Notes: generated by a model from the letters alone, not told the origin. A stretch of DNA of 64,000 nucleotides from Morchella semilibera (GCA_009192285.1 CM018608.1:328201-392200); one strand, 5' to 3'; shown: positions 20,996 through 32,737, numbered from the stretch's first letter. Translations and numbers: made by a program.

Positions 20996-22678
20996 ATGCT
21001 CACCAGTCGTTTCCCCAGTCTCATCGCTCCCCCGTGGCGAGAATGTATCAAGTTTCCAATAATCAGAAACAAGGCTATATTCAAATCCAACTTCTACAAA
21101 TTAAATTGGACTCCGCTTCGAGCAGAGAAACCTCGAGCTACATCAGCAAAGCCAGCTCAGAGTAAAGAAAAGTCAACCCGGCAGCCACGGGGCAAATATA
21201 AAAAGGAGTGGGCTAAATATTGGAAATTGCGGTATGGGAGTGGTACGATTATAACTACAGATGCGGCCCCAACAAGGAGGAAAAGTCAAGGAACTCGGAA
21301 GAAGGCAGTAGCCCAAAGGCAGCGTGCTAAGTCATCTACCAGTCCTGCCAAGGATGGTTTAGGTGTAAGGTCAAAAAAAAGGTCAAAGAAGAATGTTCCA
21401 GTGGTCCAGCCCGAACTTGAAGTCCCTGAAGAAGTGTTTAATGAATTGATACAAACACCAATATATAATCCGGAATTCAAGGAAGATAGTCTGGGAAGAA
21501 AGTATGAACTGCGAGATATCCATTGTATACCAGCTCCAATGAGTGTCAGGTTTGTCAATTTGTCTATATATACCATAGAAGAGATCACTGATATATCCCC
21601 ACTCAGGATCTATCACCCAGAATCCTCTTCTAGCTCTACCGGAAACAAGATTCTCTATTTACCCTCTGAAATCCCGAATAGCTTCTTCCCACCGCACGAC
21701 AGCATAATCTCAACTCTCTCCCAGATCACCGGTTCAACAATTATATACCCCGTCCCTGTCGATATCAAAAAACCCCAGCCCTTTCCGCAAAGCATGCATA
21801 ATATTTTACGTATATATGATGCCACTAGCGGCAATGCACCGACAGCCATAATAACCTCGGGCGTAGCAGCGGCCACAGCTACCGCACTAGCAATGACCGA
21901 GCCGAGAATCAAGGCAATAGGTGTCTGGGGGGGCATCTTCGACCTTTCAAGGACCGCGCTGGGTGCGACCCGCTGGAATCGTCCCCTAGAACGCTGGGAG
22001 CATCTTCCAAGCAAGCCGTATGGGAAACTCCCACCAGTCCCAAAATCAACTAGCTCCCTTGCAATAAGCCAGGACCAGTTCTCGGCGCTCCGACGCCACT
22101 ACTTTCCCAACCCTGAAACATGGCTGGATCCGTTTGCGAGCCCGTTGGCCTTTTTTATCAGATCAAAGGTGGAATTCTCACGCCTAAACCTGACCGAGAT
22201 CATGGGCCCGCTAGTCCGTGAGAAGATGATTGCAATGACCAGTTATAGAGAAAGCGAGTGGGAGGCGGAGGTATATATATATCCGCGCACTGACCTGGCG
22301 TTGGGAGTATGGAATGTGTTCCCGCCGATGAGTAGGGAGGAGGATTTCCCGAAGATTCGGGTTGTGGTGCAGGAGAGTGTGGGGCAAGATGATGTTGCCC
22401 CTATGCAAGCAAAGGAGTTTGAGGGTATTGTGAAACGTGGGCTGGCGGATTGGCTTAAGCGGAGAACGAAGGTGAAAATGGCACCAGATACCGTGGACAC
22501 AGTGGAGTTGGATGCGGAGAAAGAGGAAGACGAGCCGGCGGACGAGCAAGCAGAGTTAGAAGCAGAGGGGACAGTGATAGTAGATAGATTAACAAAGGAG
22601 GTTACGGGGGTAGAAGAGGTGAATATGATGGCAAATTGGATAAAGTCGGCGCTCGAAGGGCCGTCAACGGGGAGTTAG
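20996..22678 (+). CDS. Alpha/beta-hydrolase-like protein with basic N-terminus (560 aa)
   Basis: A single-exon frame. Residues 1-75 are rich in Arg/Lys with almost no acidic residues (LTSRFPSLIAPPWRECIKF), like a mitochondrial presequence, and a Lys/Arg-rich stretch follows to about 132. From about 185 to 440 the pattern fits fungal alpha/beta hydrolases: strand KILYLPSEIP, strand GSTIIYPVPVD, HNILRIYDATSG, then PTAIITSGVAAATATALAMT at the place of the nucleophile elbow. There GXSXG is not present and the expected Ser is Ala or absent, so catalysis is doubtful. WGGIFDLSRT, WLDPFASPLAFF and a C-terminal Glu/Asp-rich tail (about 500-530) follow. It is convergent with the MOSC gene, with about 460 bp between stops. 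The family assignment is by pattern only; an inactive, structural relative is possible. Confidence 0.8.
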   Translation: MLTSRFPSLIAPPWRECIKFPIIRNKAIFKSNFYKLNWTPLRAEKPRATSAKPAQSKEKSTRQPRGKYKKEWAKYWKLRYGSGTIITTDAAPTRRKSQGTRKKAVAQRQRAKSSTSPAKDGLGVRSKKRSKKNVPVVQPELEVPEEVFNELIQTPIYNPEFKEDSLGRKYELRDIHCIPAPMSVRFVNLSIYTIEEITDISPLRIYHPESSSSSTGNKILYLPSEIPNSFFPPHDSIISTLSQITGSTIIYPVPVDIKKPQPFPQSMHNILRIYDATSGNAPTAIITSGVAAATATALAMTEPRIKAIGVWGGIFDLSRTALGATRWNRPLERWEHLPSKPYGKLPPVPKSTSSLAISQDQFSALRRHYFPNPETWLDPFASPLAFFIRSKVEFSRLNLTEIMGPLVREKMIAMTSYRESEWEAEVYIYPRTDLALGVWNVFPPMSREEDFPKIRVVVQESVGQDDVAPMQAKEFEGIVKRGLADWLKRRTKVKMAPDTVDTVELDAEKEEDEPADEQAELEAEGTVIVDRLTKEVTGVEEVNMMANWIKSALEGPSTGS

Positions 22679-23139
22679 ACTTTAGGGGATTACTCTTGTA
22701 CCTCAGCTATCAGGTATAATACCTAGTGGTCGGTCTCAAAGGCCGGAACAAAGCTATGATTGTGTTTGTGATCACCATATCTTCTTTTGTTTTCTTCTCA
22801 TCGTATGCACCTACGAGCATGTACATGTACATCAAAAAAATGACAGTAATCTGGTCACCGGCCCCGATATTGCAATATGTAAACGTATCTAGCTAGAGTA
22901 TTTCAGCCGCATAGTAGTAATATCTGTTAATCAAAGCTAGGACTCTGAATAAACTGGAATACCCATACCAATATTAGCTCAATTAGGTAGATACATGTAG
23001 TTTAAACATCAAGGGAGGTGATTATTACCCGGTGGTACATATCTCTCCTGATTTCTCTTCGTTACTCTAATCTCATCGCCCACACGGATTACTTGCCCTA
23101 TTCATTATCCATATTTATTAGCACACTTTTAACTTGGAA

Positions 23140-24252
23140 TCACATGTCTAAATGTACCGGGTGCTCACCAAACTGCTTACAAAACGCATATTTTCCGAAA
23201 CAAGGACTAAACGGGTGCTCGGGGTTAATCCTCCTATCCTTCATCAGTTTCTTGTAAACCTGCTTCTCCGGCGGCATCGTCTTTCCCGTAGCATAGTCCA
23301 CGTTGATACTCGTGCACCTCGGCGTATTAAACGTCATATCCAACCTTACCGCCTCATTTCCTTCGCCGTTCGCTCCAATCTCCACCTCCGCCCAAAGCTC
23401 CTCATCATATGCGTCTATCCCAGCCCCAGTAGTGTCCGCATATATGTTCGGCCTAAACTTTGTGATATCAAAATTCTCACCCGCACGGTCTGAGACATCT
23501 TTCAGGGAGACGTCGGTCGCAAGGAGGATCGGAGCAACGTCCGCAAAGGAGATGCCTTGTGGATGCTGAGGGGACGGGGTAACCGAACTGATAGTGGAGC
23601 GGTGACTAGGGCCGATATGCAGGAGATGTACAGGGTAGTTGAGGTGTGTGCTAAAGAAGAGGGAGGCTTCAGGGCCCATGTCATAGCCTGTCGTGGAGGT
23701 GTCGCAGATGTCGATTGGAAAGGTCTTGGTGTCAGCGGGAAAAGTGGGGGTTAGAGGAATTGTAAGTGGTACACATGAGGGGGTGGGTTTGTGCGTAATA
23801 TGGAGTGAAGTGAGGTCGGTGGAGAAGGAGGGTTGAAATAGACAAAGCTGGTGATATCAGCAAAATTACTTATATTTATATTGCGAGCTAGACCAGGGCT
23901 ATGGCGTAAAAGCAACGCTGGGAGATTGTTTGAGGCTGATAAGATATTAGGATATCACAGGTATGAATTTATTGATATCATTGCGTGGAGTTAGTGCAGA
24001 TATCGAGTAGCTTGATTGACTAACCTCCGGATTATCCTTAACCGTCAGATTTACGATCTTCCCATCCTCAGGTTCCACGCGGATCAGCATGAACGTACGA
24101 TCATGCTGCAGACCATTCGGAGTGATCGTGGCGCTAGACACAGAGATTGGAAGTATTGATTTTATGGGGTGGATAAAGAGCTATCAATTATGTTAGCTAT
24201 CACTCGCAACGCAATATGATGGAAAAGCAGGCCTTGCCTTATCGATCTTCAT
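23140..24252 (-). CDS. MOSC-domain protein (mARC/MOCOS C-terminal type), 3 exons
   Basis: Exons are 24252-24238 (MKIDK), 24180-24025 and 23847-23140, all joined in phase 0, giving 292 aa. The N-terminal beta-barrel shows LFIHPIKSILPISVSSATIT and GLQHDRTFMLIRVE. The MOSC domain shows ISFADVAPILLATDVSLKDV, then FDITKFRPNIYADTT, LDMTFNTPRCTSINVD and PFSPCFGKYA. The Cys in NTPRC is in the position of the Moco-binding Cys of mARC-type proteins. Such proteins bind molybdenum cofactor and act as N-hydroxylated-compound reductases or related sulfur carriers; the substrate here is unknown. Intron 1 (24181-24237, 57 nt) starts with GC (AAG|GCAAGG) and ends TAG. Intron 2 (23848-24024) is GTTAGT...CACCAG. 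Length and architecture are normal for fungal homologues. Confidence 0.9.
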
Positions 24253-25936
24253 GATTGTTAGTTAGTGAAGTTCTATCGAGGCACCCTAGCCGTGGCAAAT
24301 GGCATGAAGCTCAGGACGACTTCAGACTTTACAGGTCTTCAAGAGATGTGGGTTTAGCCGGCATGTGGGGTTGTGAATGGCGGGGGTGGAGAAACACTTG
24401 CCAAGGATAGGGCTTAGGGTGCTGCTACTCCTGGGGTATTGCCGCTTTCGTTGGTATTAATACTGCAGGGTGAAGGGAGCTAGGCCCAAGAAAGTTTGCT
24501 AAGACTGAGTCTCATAGGAAATACTCTCGACTCCCTGTAATAATGCTGATCTTATAAATAGGGGGATTATTACTGGTAGAAGATGCCTGTATGAGACACA
24601 ATATTGTATCCCTGAAAGACATGAGTCCCATTGTCCGTACTCTGTGTGGTTGGTTGTCCCCCCGTGTTGGTTCAGAATGGATAAAATTAACTAAAACCCC
24701 AAGCTAGGAGATCTGGCCTAACATTCCAGCCCCAATAACACATATGTGCGCACAAATACTAGCGACACACCTTCAAACTGCCAAGAAAAGCGCTTATAGC
24801 ACTGAAGTCATCCTCTTATTCACGGCATTCACCAAAATCTTACTTTCTAGAAAAAACGGCTCTCATACCCAGCCCCCAAATACGCGGTCCAAGTTTCCAA
24901 GGGGATGGTAAACAGCAAGCTGCATAACTTCGCTACCGATTGAAGTAGAGGGCTGTGTAGAGAGATCGTGGAGATGCACCTCTAGATAATTCATCGACCC
25001 CCTATTTATTAGGACCAGACCAGCACACCATTGAAACAACGATACTCGCAAGGGGCGAAGCGCAACTGCAACGGAGACATGAATATTACCTGGGCATACG
25101 CATTTTTGGCTCTCTTATACCCATTTTATCGATAGTTCAATCATATAGTTCAACCCATATCGGCGCCCTTTATGCTAAAAGTACCACCCTCAAACACGTG
25201 TTGACTATCATGCGCCGGGGAATCAACTACTCGCAAGGATATAAAGAAAATTTCTATTGATATAGTGCTAATACCTCACTCTTGCTAACCGGAGCTTTGA
25301 AATTGAAAGGCATCGGTCAAACAATCATATCATGTTTATAATTTCCAACTAATATCACCCCGCTCATCTAATGCGGCAGCAAACAATGAGGTAGGATTTG
25401 GTGAACGGTACATAATACACTATTTATCTAACCACTTCTACCATATTTGGATCTTGGAGGGGTTAAAGATGGGCGCGGGCGGAGCATCTATATGGTTTGT
25501 AGGAGTTCCATGCTTTGTCCATACTTAGTTACATACTACCTCAACATTAATTCGAAGACGTACGGTCCGGATCCTCGGTTACAGGCTTGTCCTTAGAATC
25601 TTAGACCTGGAACCAACCAAGTGGGGCGCCAGACTTTGTCAGGGTGAACGCTGGACGTTGTGCTCTTTCTTGGCTTACTACATCCCTTCGTGGTTTCGAG
25701 CCGATGGTACCCACCCTTTTTCTTCGACAACGGTAGGACCAATTCAGAAAATGCCCCAATCTTTGATTCTTTCCCGGGCACCCCTGCGCCCCGTGAGTAC
25801 CTGCAGCTGTCACTGAGCCCTAGGCGTAGTACTCGTCACGGGATGGTCCCCTCCACTTTGTTAGATTCCCCCGCTTATGTGAGGACAAAAGGAGGTACCT
25901 AAAGCTTTCGAAGAGGGTTAGGTTGCGAGTAGCTCT

Positions 25937-26236
25937 GGGCACAAGCCGAGCTAGTTCGAGCTTTAGGCTCGAGCTTTAGGCTCTAATACCGGAAAAGCCC
26001 AAGCTAAGGCTTGAGTGATCTAACCTATCAGTAATGGCTTGATATTGGCAAAATTAATATAGCAAGGATAGATCCTCTGAGATTCACCTGAAATATATAT
26101 CGATACGACTATCTTTAGCTACATTTTTGAGAGCTCGAGCCTAAGCTCGAGCTATATCCCTGAGCCCGAACATATCGAGCCTTTCTTCCCACATTCCGGG
26201 CCAGCTCGAGCTTTCGTCTCGAACAGGCTCGTGCCC
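25937..26236. mobile_element. 300-bp inverted-repeat element with GCTCGAGC sub-repeats
   Basis: The left end GGGCACAAGCCGAGCTAGTT pairs with the right end, whose reverse strand reads GGGCACGAGCCTGTTCGAG; a 5-bp indel separates the arms. The palindrome GCTCGAGC occurs several times just inside the ends (about 25968, 26133, 26145, 26213), often followed by TTTAGG or TTAGG. No clear target duplication is seen. No coding capacity. The structure is that of a non-autonomous DNA transposon. Confidence 0.65.
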
Positions 26237-27125
26237 AACACTAGTTACGAGACTGATTGATTGGAGAGGTGCGAGCTAGATTTGAGAATGCTACGGATTT
26301 GCTTAGCAACTGTTCTAGTAATATCTGGTGGCATCCCCGAGGTGTTAATGTTTGGGTGGTATCATGGCATTGATGGAAAAGAATCACCTTAAATAGAGAG
26401 CGGATGGGTGCGTCGCAGGTCCGCGCTAAGAGTCAACCTTTCTTTGGAAGTGATAATATAAAAAGCGAAGAGTTTTCTACCAACGCATCTACCCCCTTAC
26501 GGCGAGTCGAAGTCCACCCGCGGAGGGCTGCTCTGTTGGCTCCCTTGGATATTGAGTGCAGGAGATAGTAAAAAGATATTGCTTTTGTCCATTGATTGGA
26601 TGACAGTAGGGGGTGGCCATAAGAGGTGTTTTCAAGAAAAGCAGACCTCGAAGAGACCATCCGTACCAGAGTAGTTGCAAAATAGAAGCAAACAAAAGAC
26701 CCGATTCTTGTAACTCGTAACGCAATTACGTTGGATGATATTGAGACCGCATTAAGGATTCTCTCTTTGAGAGGCTTGATGGTTTCCCACCATCTCCTTA
26801 TCGTAGCCTGAAGGCGATTGAAAGTTACGATTTCGTACCTATTCGTTGCATAAGCAAAAGATACCTGACTCAGTCATAGGATATCACTCATGCTGGTCAA
26901 TGCTTCCTCACTTTTTTTTTTTTTGTTTACATCAGTAATCGTATCCAGCCTATAAGGCTATGACGATATCGCACTATTTTATCCCCTGAACTACCCCGCC
27001 AACCTCTGGCCACACCCAATAAAGGGCATTCAGCAGGCTAGCAAACTTCCACCGCCAGCAACAAAACAAAACAAAACAAAAAGAAAAAACATCGTAACGC
27101 TCCTCCCCAACATCTAACCGACCTG

Positions 27126-27560
27126 ATGCGCTCACTATCTCGAGCCTCATCATTCATCAGGCAAGTAGCACCCAAATCAAAACTCAGTATCAATTTCAAA
27201 TCTCGCCTCCACTCCTCCCTTCCCGTACAATCTCATCTCGTTCACAATCTTCATCTGATACCGAAGAATCCTAAAATCAAATTCTGTCTCGTCGATATGA
27301 ACTGTGCCTATCCGTGTCTTTATTTCCCCCAGATCTGTTTCTCTTGCATATCTTCCCGGTACCGGGAGGATAAGGAAAGCCGTTTTTTCGCTATGTTTAA
27401 ACCAGGCCCATTCTTTTACTGTATATATCTCTGCCAAGTTTGCCGCATTCCATTTTTCCATTCCCTGTTGCATATATTGTATCCTAATGCTTCCTCACTG
27501 CTTAGCTTGCTGGTAAACTCAGATTTTTACTTTAGGCGGCTACTACGCCTTTTCTCCTAA
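27126..27560 (+). CDS. Orphan ORF with mitochondrial-type N-terminus (144 aa), doubtful
   Basis: It starts at an ATG after a C/A-rich leader with AACAA repeats, as in many fungal 5' leaders. Residues 1-40 (MRSLSRASSFIRQVAPKSKL) are basic, Ser-rich and free of acidic residues, like a mitochondrial targeting sequence. Beyond about residue 55 the composition turns to Cys/Phe/Leu-rich without a recognisable domain, as expected if the true gene continues through an unseen intron or if this is a decayed copy. The complementary strand also has an open frame of normal composition (27177-27473). I do not recognise the product. Confidence 0.3.
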   Translation: MRSLSRASSFIRQVAPKSKLSINFKSRLHSSLPVQSHLVHNLHLIPKNPKIKFCLVDMNCAYPCLYFPQICFSCISSRYREDKESRFFAMFKPGPFFYCIYLCQVCRIPFFHSLLHILYPNASSLLSLLVNSDFYFRRLLRLFS

Positions 27561-28706
27561 GCCTGGTAGATTTAAACCCTTTGCTATATTAGATATCTGG
27601 GAAACCACAAAGTGTAGACTACCATAAATAGTAGCGTTGTCATCGGTACATGTAGTATAGATTCTGTTGTTTCCCCTTGGGGGTGACTTGTCTTCATGTT
27701 GGTCCCTGCCGTGATAGATCGGCGATAACTCCACCCCCACTTGCCGGCCGTGTCTCAAGTCCATTTTAGTGTTATATTTGGTCGGATTGGCTATCTTAGC
27801 CTACTAAACGATGCAGGCTTTCTACCCGTCGTACTAGTGACTTAAATAGAGGACGTCTGGGTTGGGATCAAAGCAGATCCTTTTGGTGCCGCCTTAACGG
27901 AAGACTTCGGCACTTTTCAGTGCCCCTTTGCCGCAGCCAGAGAAAAATAACAGGAATGGACATGAGAGTCGACCGCTTCAAGGGTCAGTCGCGATAAAAA
28001 GTGGATATCTAAATGTAGTTAGCGCAGGGCCCATTAAAACCGTCTGATCGCCGAACATTGGGCATATCTTGGCATGCAAGTGCAGTTTGGTGCTTGAAAT
28101 CTGGTGATGGGAAGAAACGGGGGTAATTATAGTTCTTTGGCAGGGTTTATATAGTTGTGCCAAGGCTGTATATTATGGGATTAAAGAGAATCTTGCTGTG
28201 AAATAGGTGTATTTATCTTATCAGATTCTCGGTATTTATGGTTAACCCCCGGTACTAGACTAATGTGATATCATCACAGAGCGGAACAACCCACTGTCTC
28301 CAAGACATGATGCTATCGTGCATCTAAATCTTCTTTACTACATGCCATAGTATGACCTTCTTATCTTAAGCCATGTCATAACTGCGTTGTGTAACTTGAG
28401 TTTAACCACCAGACTGCATGTACTTTTAGATTACAATTATGTACATGTATATAATGCTTTAAGTTTGCAAACTATTATTTTGGAACCTTTATTATATAGG
28501 GGCCTAGGGGCTTGTCTTCGTTTGGAAACCCTCAGTTGAATAACATACATGTATCAAAATACTCACCGCCTTGCTCCCCCTCAAAGGCCAATATCACATT
28601 TCTTTTTTTTTTTTTTAGGCATCATAATTTTCAAGTATTATGCCTACAGGTTAGTGACCTGTCATACGGCTCAGCCCATGACCGTGCTGTCGGGTCACGC
28701 TAAATA

Positions 28707-28820
28707 GAGAACTTTGGGCAAATGGAGCCAATTACATGTATTTATCTGATTGGCAGACTTTGGGATCAGCACCAATCAGGTTACCAGAAAGTAAAGTTGG
28801 CTCCATTTGTGCAAAGTCTC
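28707..28820. mobile_element. 114-bp foldback element with 5-bp target duplication
   Basis: The left arm GAGAACTTTGGGCAAATGGA (then GCCAA) matches the reverse complement of the right arm GAGACTTTGCACAAATGGAG (then CCAA) with an indel and two substitutions. A second nested stem (CTGATTGG / CCAATCAG) lies inside. AAATA flanks both sides (28702-28706 and 28821-28825), an apparent target-site duplication. No coding capacity. Confidence 0.75.
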
Positions 28821-29493
28821 AAATACATCAATCCCTAGCCCGAGGATCCCACGTCTTGGCTTTTTTTTTACTTCTCCATAGCTACCGCGGCCGCCCCTTA
28901 TAAAGACACAGCTAAGCACTTGTACCAGGCGCGACATCCTGGGTTGAGACGGCATATTGGCTGTATAACATGTATAATAATTATAACATGTGGTCTCGTG
29001 CCCATCGATTCCCTTCAAGTATGGACAGCTTGCTATTCACCATAGGTGCATCTGTAACGAATGAGAGTAAGGGGGGAAAGACTTCTCTTGCTTGATTTCA
29101 GAATAGACGCCGTTAATATATACATATGAACACAATGTTGAACCCCCCCCCGGTTATTGCACTTTTGTGGCATAGCTCTGATCAGTACTGTAGCTAGCAC
29201 AAACTTTTTCGTATGAAGGGCAGAGTACATATATAAGAAGTGATAACTGCATATGCGCAGATGCGTGTGCATCTGCATGCAATTCAATTTGATCATAATT
29301 TAAAACAATCTAGACCTTTCTGAATTCCTCGGCCGTTTCCCCCCCCTTCCTTTTCTTTCGGATCTGCAGGATGGGTATGGGAAGTATATAAGTACTTACA
29401 TAGTCCCTAGTTCTCGAAGCTAGAGGCAAGACTTTCAGACAGATTCATCTTCTTTGATCGCCCAACTCGGTCCTGTCAAATACTTTTGACGAC

Positions 29494-30675
29494 ATGGCAG
29501 ATATTCATGAACAGGCACCCATCGTAGCTGATGATGTTAGCATCTCCAGGGCCCTTCCCCATATTGACGTAATGGCTCCTTAGCTAACTATCTTGCTCTT
29601 TAGAACGATACTTCATCTGATGACGGCTACTCCACGGGGCCCAACAGCTATACTACTTCTGTGAACTCATCCGTTCTAAACTACAAATACGAGAATGGGC
29701 GCCGCTACCATTCCTTCCGTGACGGTCAATATGTGTAAGTCTTCTACCCCAAAGACGCTCTAAATCCAACCAGCGCTCATCCATATTCTCGCTCACAGCC
29801 TCCCCAACGACGAGAAAGAGCAAGACCGCCTCGACCTCTTCCACCATATCTTCCTCATGGTTCTCGACGGCGAACTCCACATGGCCCCGATAGGCCCCAA
29901 TCCCCAGCGCGTCCTTGACATTGGCACCGGGACCGGCATATGGGCTATGGACTTCGCCGACCGCTACCCCTCTGCAACAGTTATCGCCAATGATCTCAGC
30001 CCAATCCAACCCTCCTGGGTCCCGCCAAACTGTCAGTTCGAGATCGACGACGCTGAGAGCGAGTGGTCTTACTCATCCAAGTTCGACTACATCCACATCC
30101 GCTCCCTCGGCGGTGCTATCTCCGACTGGCCCAAGCTGTTCCGGCAAGCGTACAAGCACCTGAAACCCGGTGGGTGGTTGGAGGTGGTGGAGCCGCAGGC
30201 TAAGTCGCTTTGTGATGATGGCACCTTGCCGAAGGGAGGGTATATGGAGAGGATCACGGGACTGTTTATAGAGGCGCTAGAGAAAATTGGAAAGGATGGA
30301 AATCCAGCAGAGAAGCACAGAGACTGGATACTAAATGAGGGGTTTGTGAAAGTGGTGCAGAAAGTAAAGAGACTGCCGGGCAATCCGTGGCCGAAGGATG
30401 CGAAGATGAAGGAGTTGGGAGCGTACCAACTGCAGAATGCACTTACAGGCATTGAAGCGTGGGTTGCTTGCATTCCTTTTGAGCCGCAATTTATATGAGA
30501 TACCTTTTACTGACTGATACCTGGTGCCAATAGGTATTTGATGGCCCCTCTAACAAGGATATTGGGACTTTCGGTTGCAGATGTGAAGTTGATATGTGAA
30601 GGTGCCTGTAGAGAGGTTTCAAAACAGAAAAATACACCTGTACTCGAAAATGTATGTTTTATTCCAGGATCCTAA
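29494..30675 (+). CDS. LaeA-like SAM-dependent methyltransferase, multi-exon
   Basis: Exons 29494-29568, 29604-29734, 29799-30458 and 30534 onward join in frame. Introns are 35 nt (GTAATG...TTTAG), 64 nt (GTAAGT...CACAG) and 75 nt (GTGGGT...AATAG). Exon 2 gives YENGRRYHSFRDGQY and exon 3 continues VLPNDEKEQDRLDLFHHIFL, the family N-terminus. SAM-binding motif I is VLDIGTGTGIWAMDFADRYP, followed by NDLSPIQPSWVPPNC, FDYIHIRSLGGAISDW and LKPGGWLEVVEP. Exon 4 gives YLMAPLTRILGLSVADVKLI. The family includes the secondary-metabolism regulator LaeA and many paralogues; substrate is unknown. The C-terminus is unresolved: the frame can stop with TAA at 30673-30675, or another intron may join a segment near 30730 (LKNRMMMKRKG). 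Without intron 3 the frame would end at 30498. No biosynthetic cluster is visible around it. Confidence 0.88.
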
Positions 30676-32737
30676 CCATATGCTCGTATTTTATGATCTC
30701 TAACATCTATCTAGCTTTATAATTACAGCTCAAAAACCGCATGATGATGAAGCGGAAGGGGCTTGAGTGTTTGAGGGGTTTGAGATGCTGGCCATCTTGT
30801 TTCTAGACTGTGCTTAAAATAATGCGGACGTGATGTTTGGGGTGTCTTCTCTTGAGATTTAGTCGTGCTGAGTGCGTGGGCCCTAAATTGAACCAGTACC
30901 AGACCTCCCTCGTAGGCCGAAGCAGAGACATAGCGTGCATATATATACTCGCCCTGAATAACTTAAATAGCCAACTGTAAAGCCTTTAGCCACTAAAGTA
31001 ACACAAACTGGTGATTTATGATCTAGTGATTGCCAAATAACGCGGCGGTTTTATCTTTCCGTGCTCCTAACCTAGCTCGTCGGCTAGATCTTGGTATTTG
31101 GACGTGGGACTCCTCCGATTTAGACGCGATGAGCGTGTAAATGTAGAACTATCAACTTTATCCCTCTGGAGTAAGATGGGATAATCATTCTCGAACTCAT
31201 ATACCTAAGTTGCCCTCTTTTTGTGGTGGGGAAAGGTTTCTTGGTTAAGTAAGCAAGGGCCAATGATCGATTTGCATGTTTATGGCCCCCGAACAGAGGA
31301 CCGCCCGTGGTAACTGATAGTGCCAGATCCAAGGGTATTCTATAGGTGTTATCTAATAGACTTAAAGCCGAGAGTCCTGGGAGAGCCCACTATTTTTCGC
31401 CTGCGGCCGGCCCCGGACGCCGTTGAGGGCCTGGAGGAGATCAAAATTTTGGTCTCGGTGCGGGCTGGCGTATAGAGGTTTGCCCGAGCCCATTGGAGTT
31501 GGGGTACGTTTTACGAGAGCAGAATCTCATAGAGTCTAAGCTTTCCAAGACTGCCTGTTGATCTTCTAAAGCCAGTTGAAAGCCCGCAAAGCGCTAAAAA
31601 TAGACGAGTAGTCCTTTCATGCTAGGATATACGTGCCCTGCCATCTCTGGGGAAAAACGTACTCCATGGAGGTAGGCGGTGTTGAGATTAGTTAGTCTAG
31701 CAAGTATTGGGGGAACAAAGTGTCATAGCTCTATGGGGTGAAACACTACCCGCAATTTGGAACTCGGTCAGGGAGATGATATTTGTGTTATTGTCGGGCT
31801 AGCTTAAAGCCCAAAGGCTTGATTATACAGGATCAGCAAAACCCCTGCTGTGATTGTAAGGTCTTGGTAGCTTACCGGCATCGATTTCAAAGCTCCAGTC
31901 GATGTGACCTTTGCTTACAGCAAGATAGTGAACTTGATCCGCGCAAGCAGCAAACGTTGCAGCAGCGGGTTCATCCGGCACACGCAGTACAGGCGTTAGC
32001 CACCGGGTATAGACCTTTCTTCGGGGAATAGATATCCCGATCGACTCTTGTTAGTGACATTATACCGCTTGAATAAAGTAGCGTAGTCCTTGGAAGGAGC
32101 TGTGACATTGAGAGGGGAGTAATAAAAGTAGTATCGCAGTGCGGGCTTCTCCTTTCTACTTAGTCACACAGTTTCTCGACCAAGCCTGGGAGATAACTCG
32201 AACCAGCGACCTTATGTCACTGGCTATGTTGAGTAAACCTCAGTCTGGGCGACGCCATGGCCCTTAATTAAGCTCTAGCGTTGCCTGAGCTGAAGTGGGC
32301 AACGGTGGGTAGGGTTATTGGATGACTGCAGGATGGATTAGGTTGATGTATTACACTGTCCATGTTGTAGCCTATGTGTACACCCGTGAAAATTCCCCTC
32401 GGCGGCGGTTGGAAAGTTTTGAAGGTCTAAAGCCATGGGTCAAAGGTGGCCAAGCTACAAAGTATTGAGTGTGTGGAGTATCGATGGGGATAGTATAAGG
32501 CTTGGTTGACTTTGATGCGGTGTAGTGGTGTCTTGTATGTTATGCAATGGTATACTGTGTCATTTTGGGTGCCAATATCCCTGACACTGCAATCCTTCGG
32601 GTCTCAGGATTAAGCCACATCACAACGCAACTAAACATTTCTATATCCTCAAAAACAGAAAACAGGGACCGCAACGATACGATTTAGAAACTTCAAAAAA
32701 AGCTTATTTAACTTTATAATTAGCGCTACAGCGGAGG

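Larger units (their letters stand above)
24253..29493. other. 5.2-kb gene-poor region
   Basis: No recognisable protein-coding gene except a weak candidate at 27126-27560. It contains a 300-bp inverted-repeat element (25937-26236), a foldback element with a target duplication (28707-28820), AACAA tandem units at about 27059-27080, a C-run near 29140 and several TACATGTA palindromes. The right end is the promoter of the methyltransferase gene. Confidence 0.6.

Noticed and set aside
27177-27473. Reverse-strand frame of 98 codons opposite the orphan ORF
   Set aside because: The composition is protein-like, but there is no recognisable domain or start context, and the forward strand has the better leader and ATG.
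32170-32270. Possible tRNA gene on the reverse strand
   Set aside because: Only a T-arm-like motif is visible. Acceptor stem, D-arm and a paired T-stem cannot be drawn.
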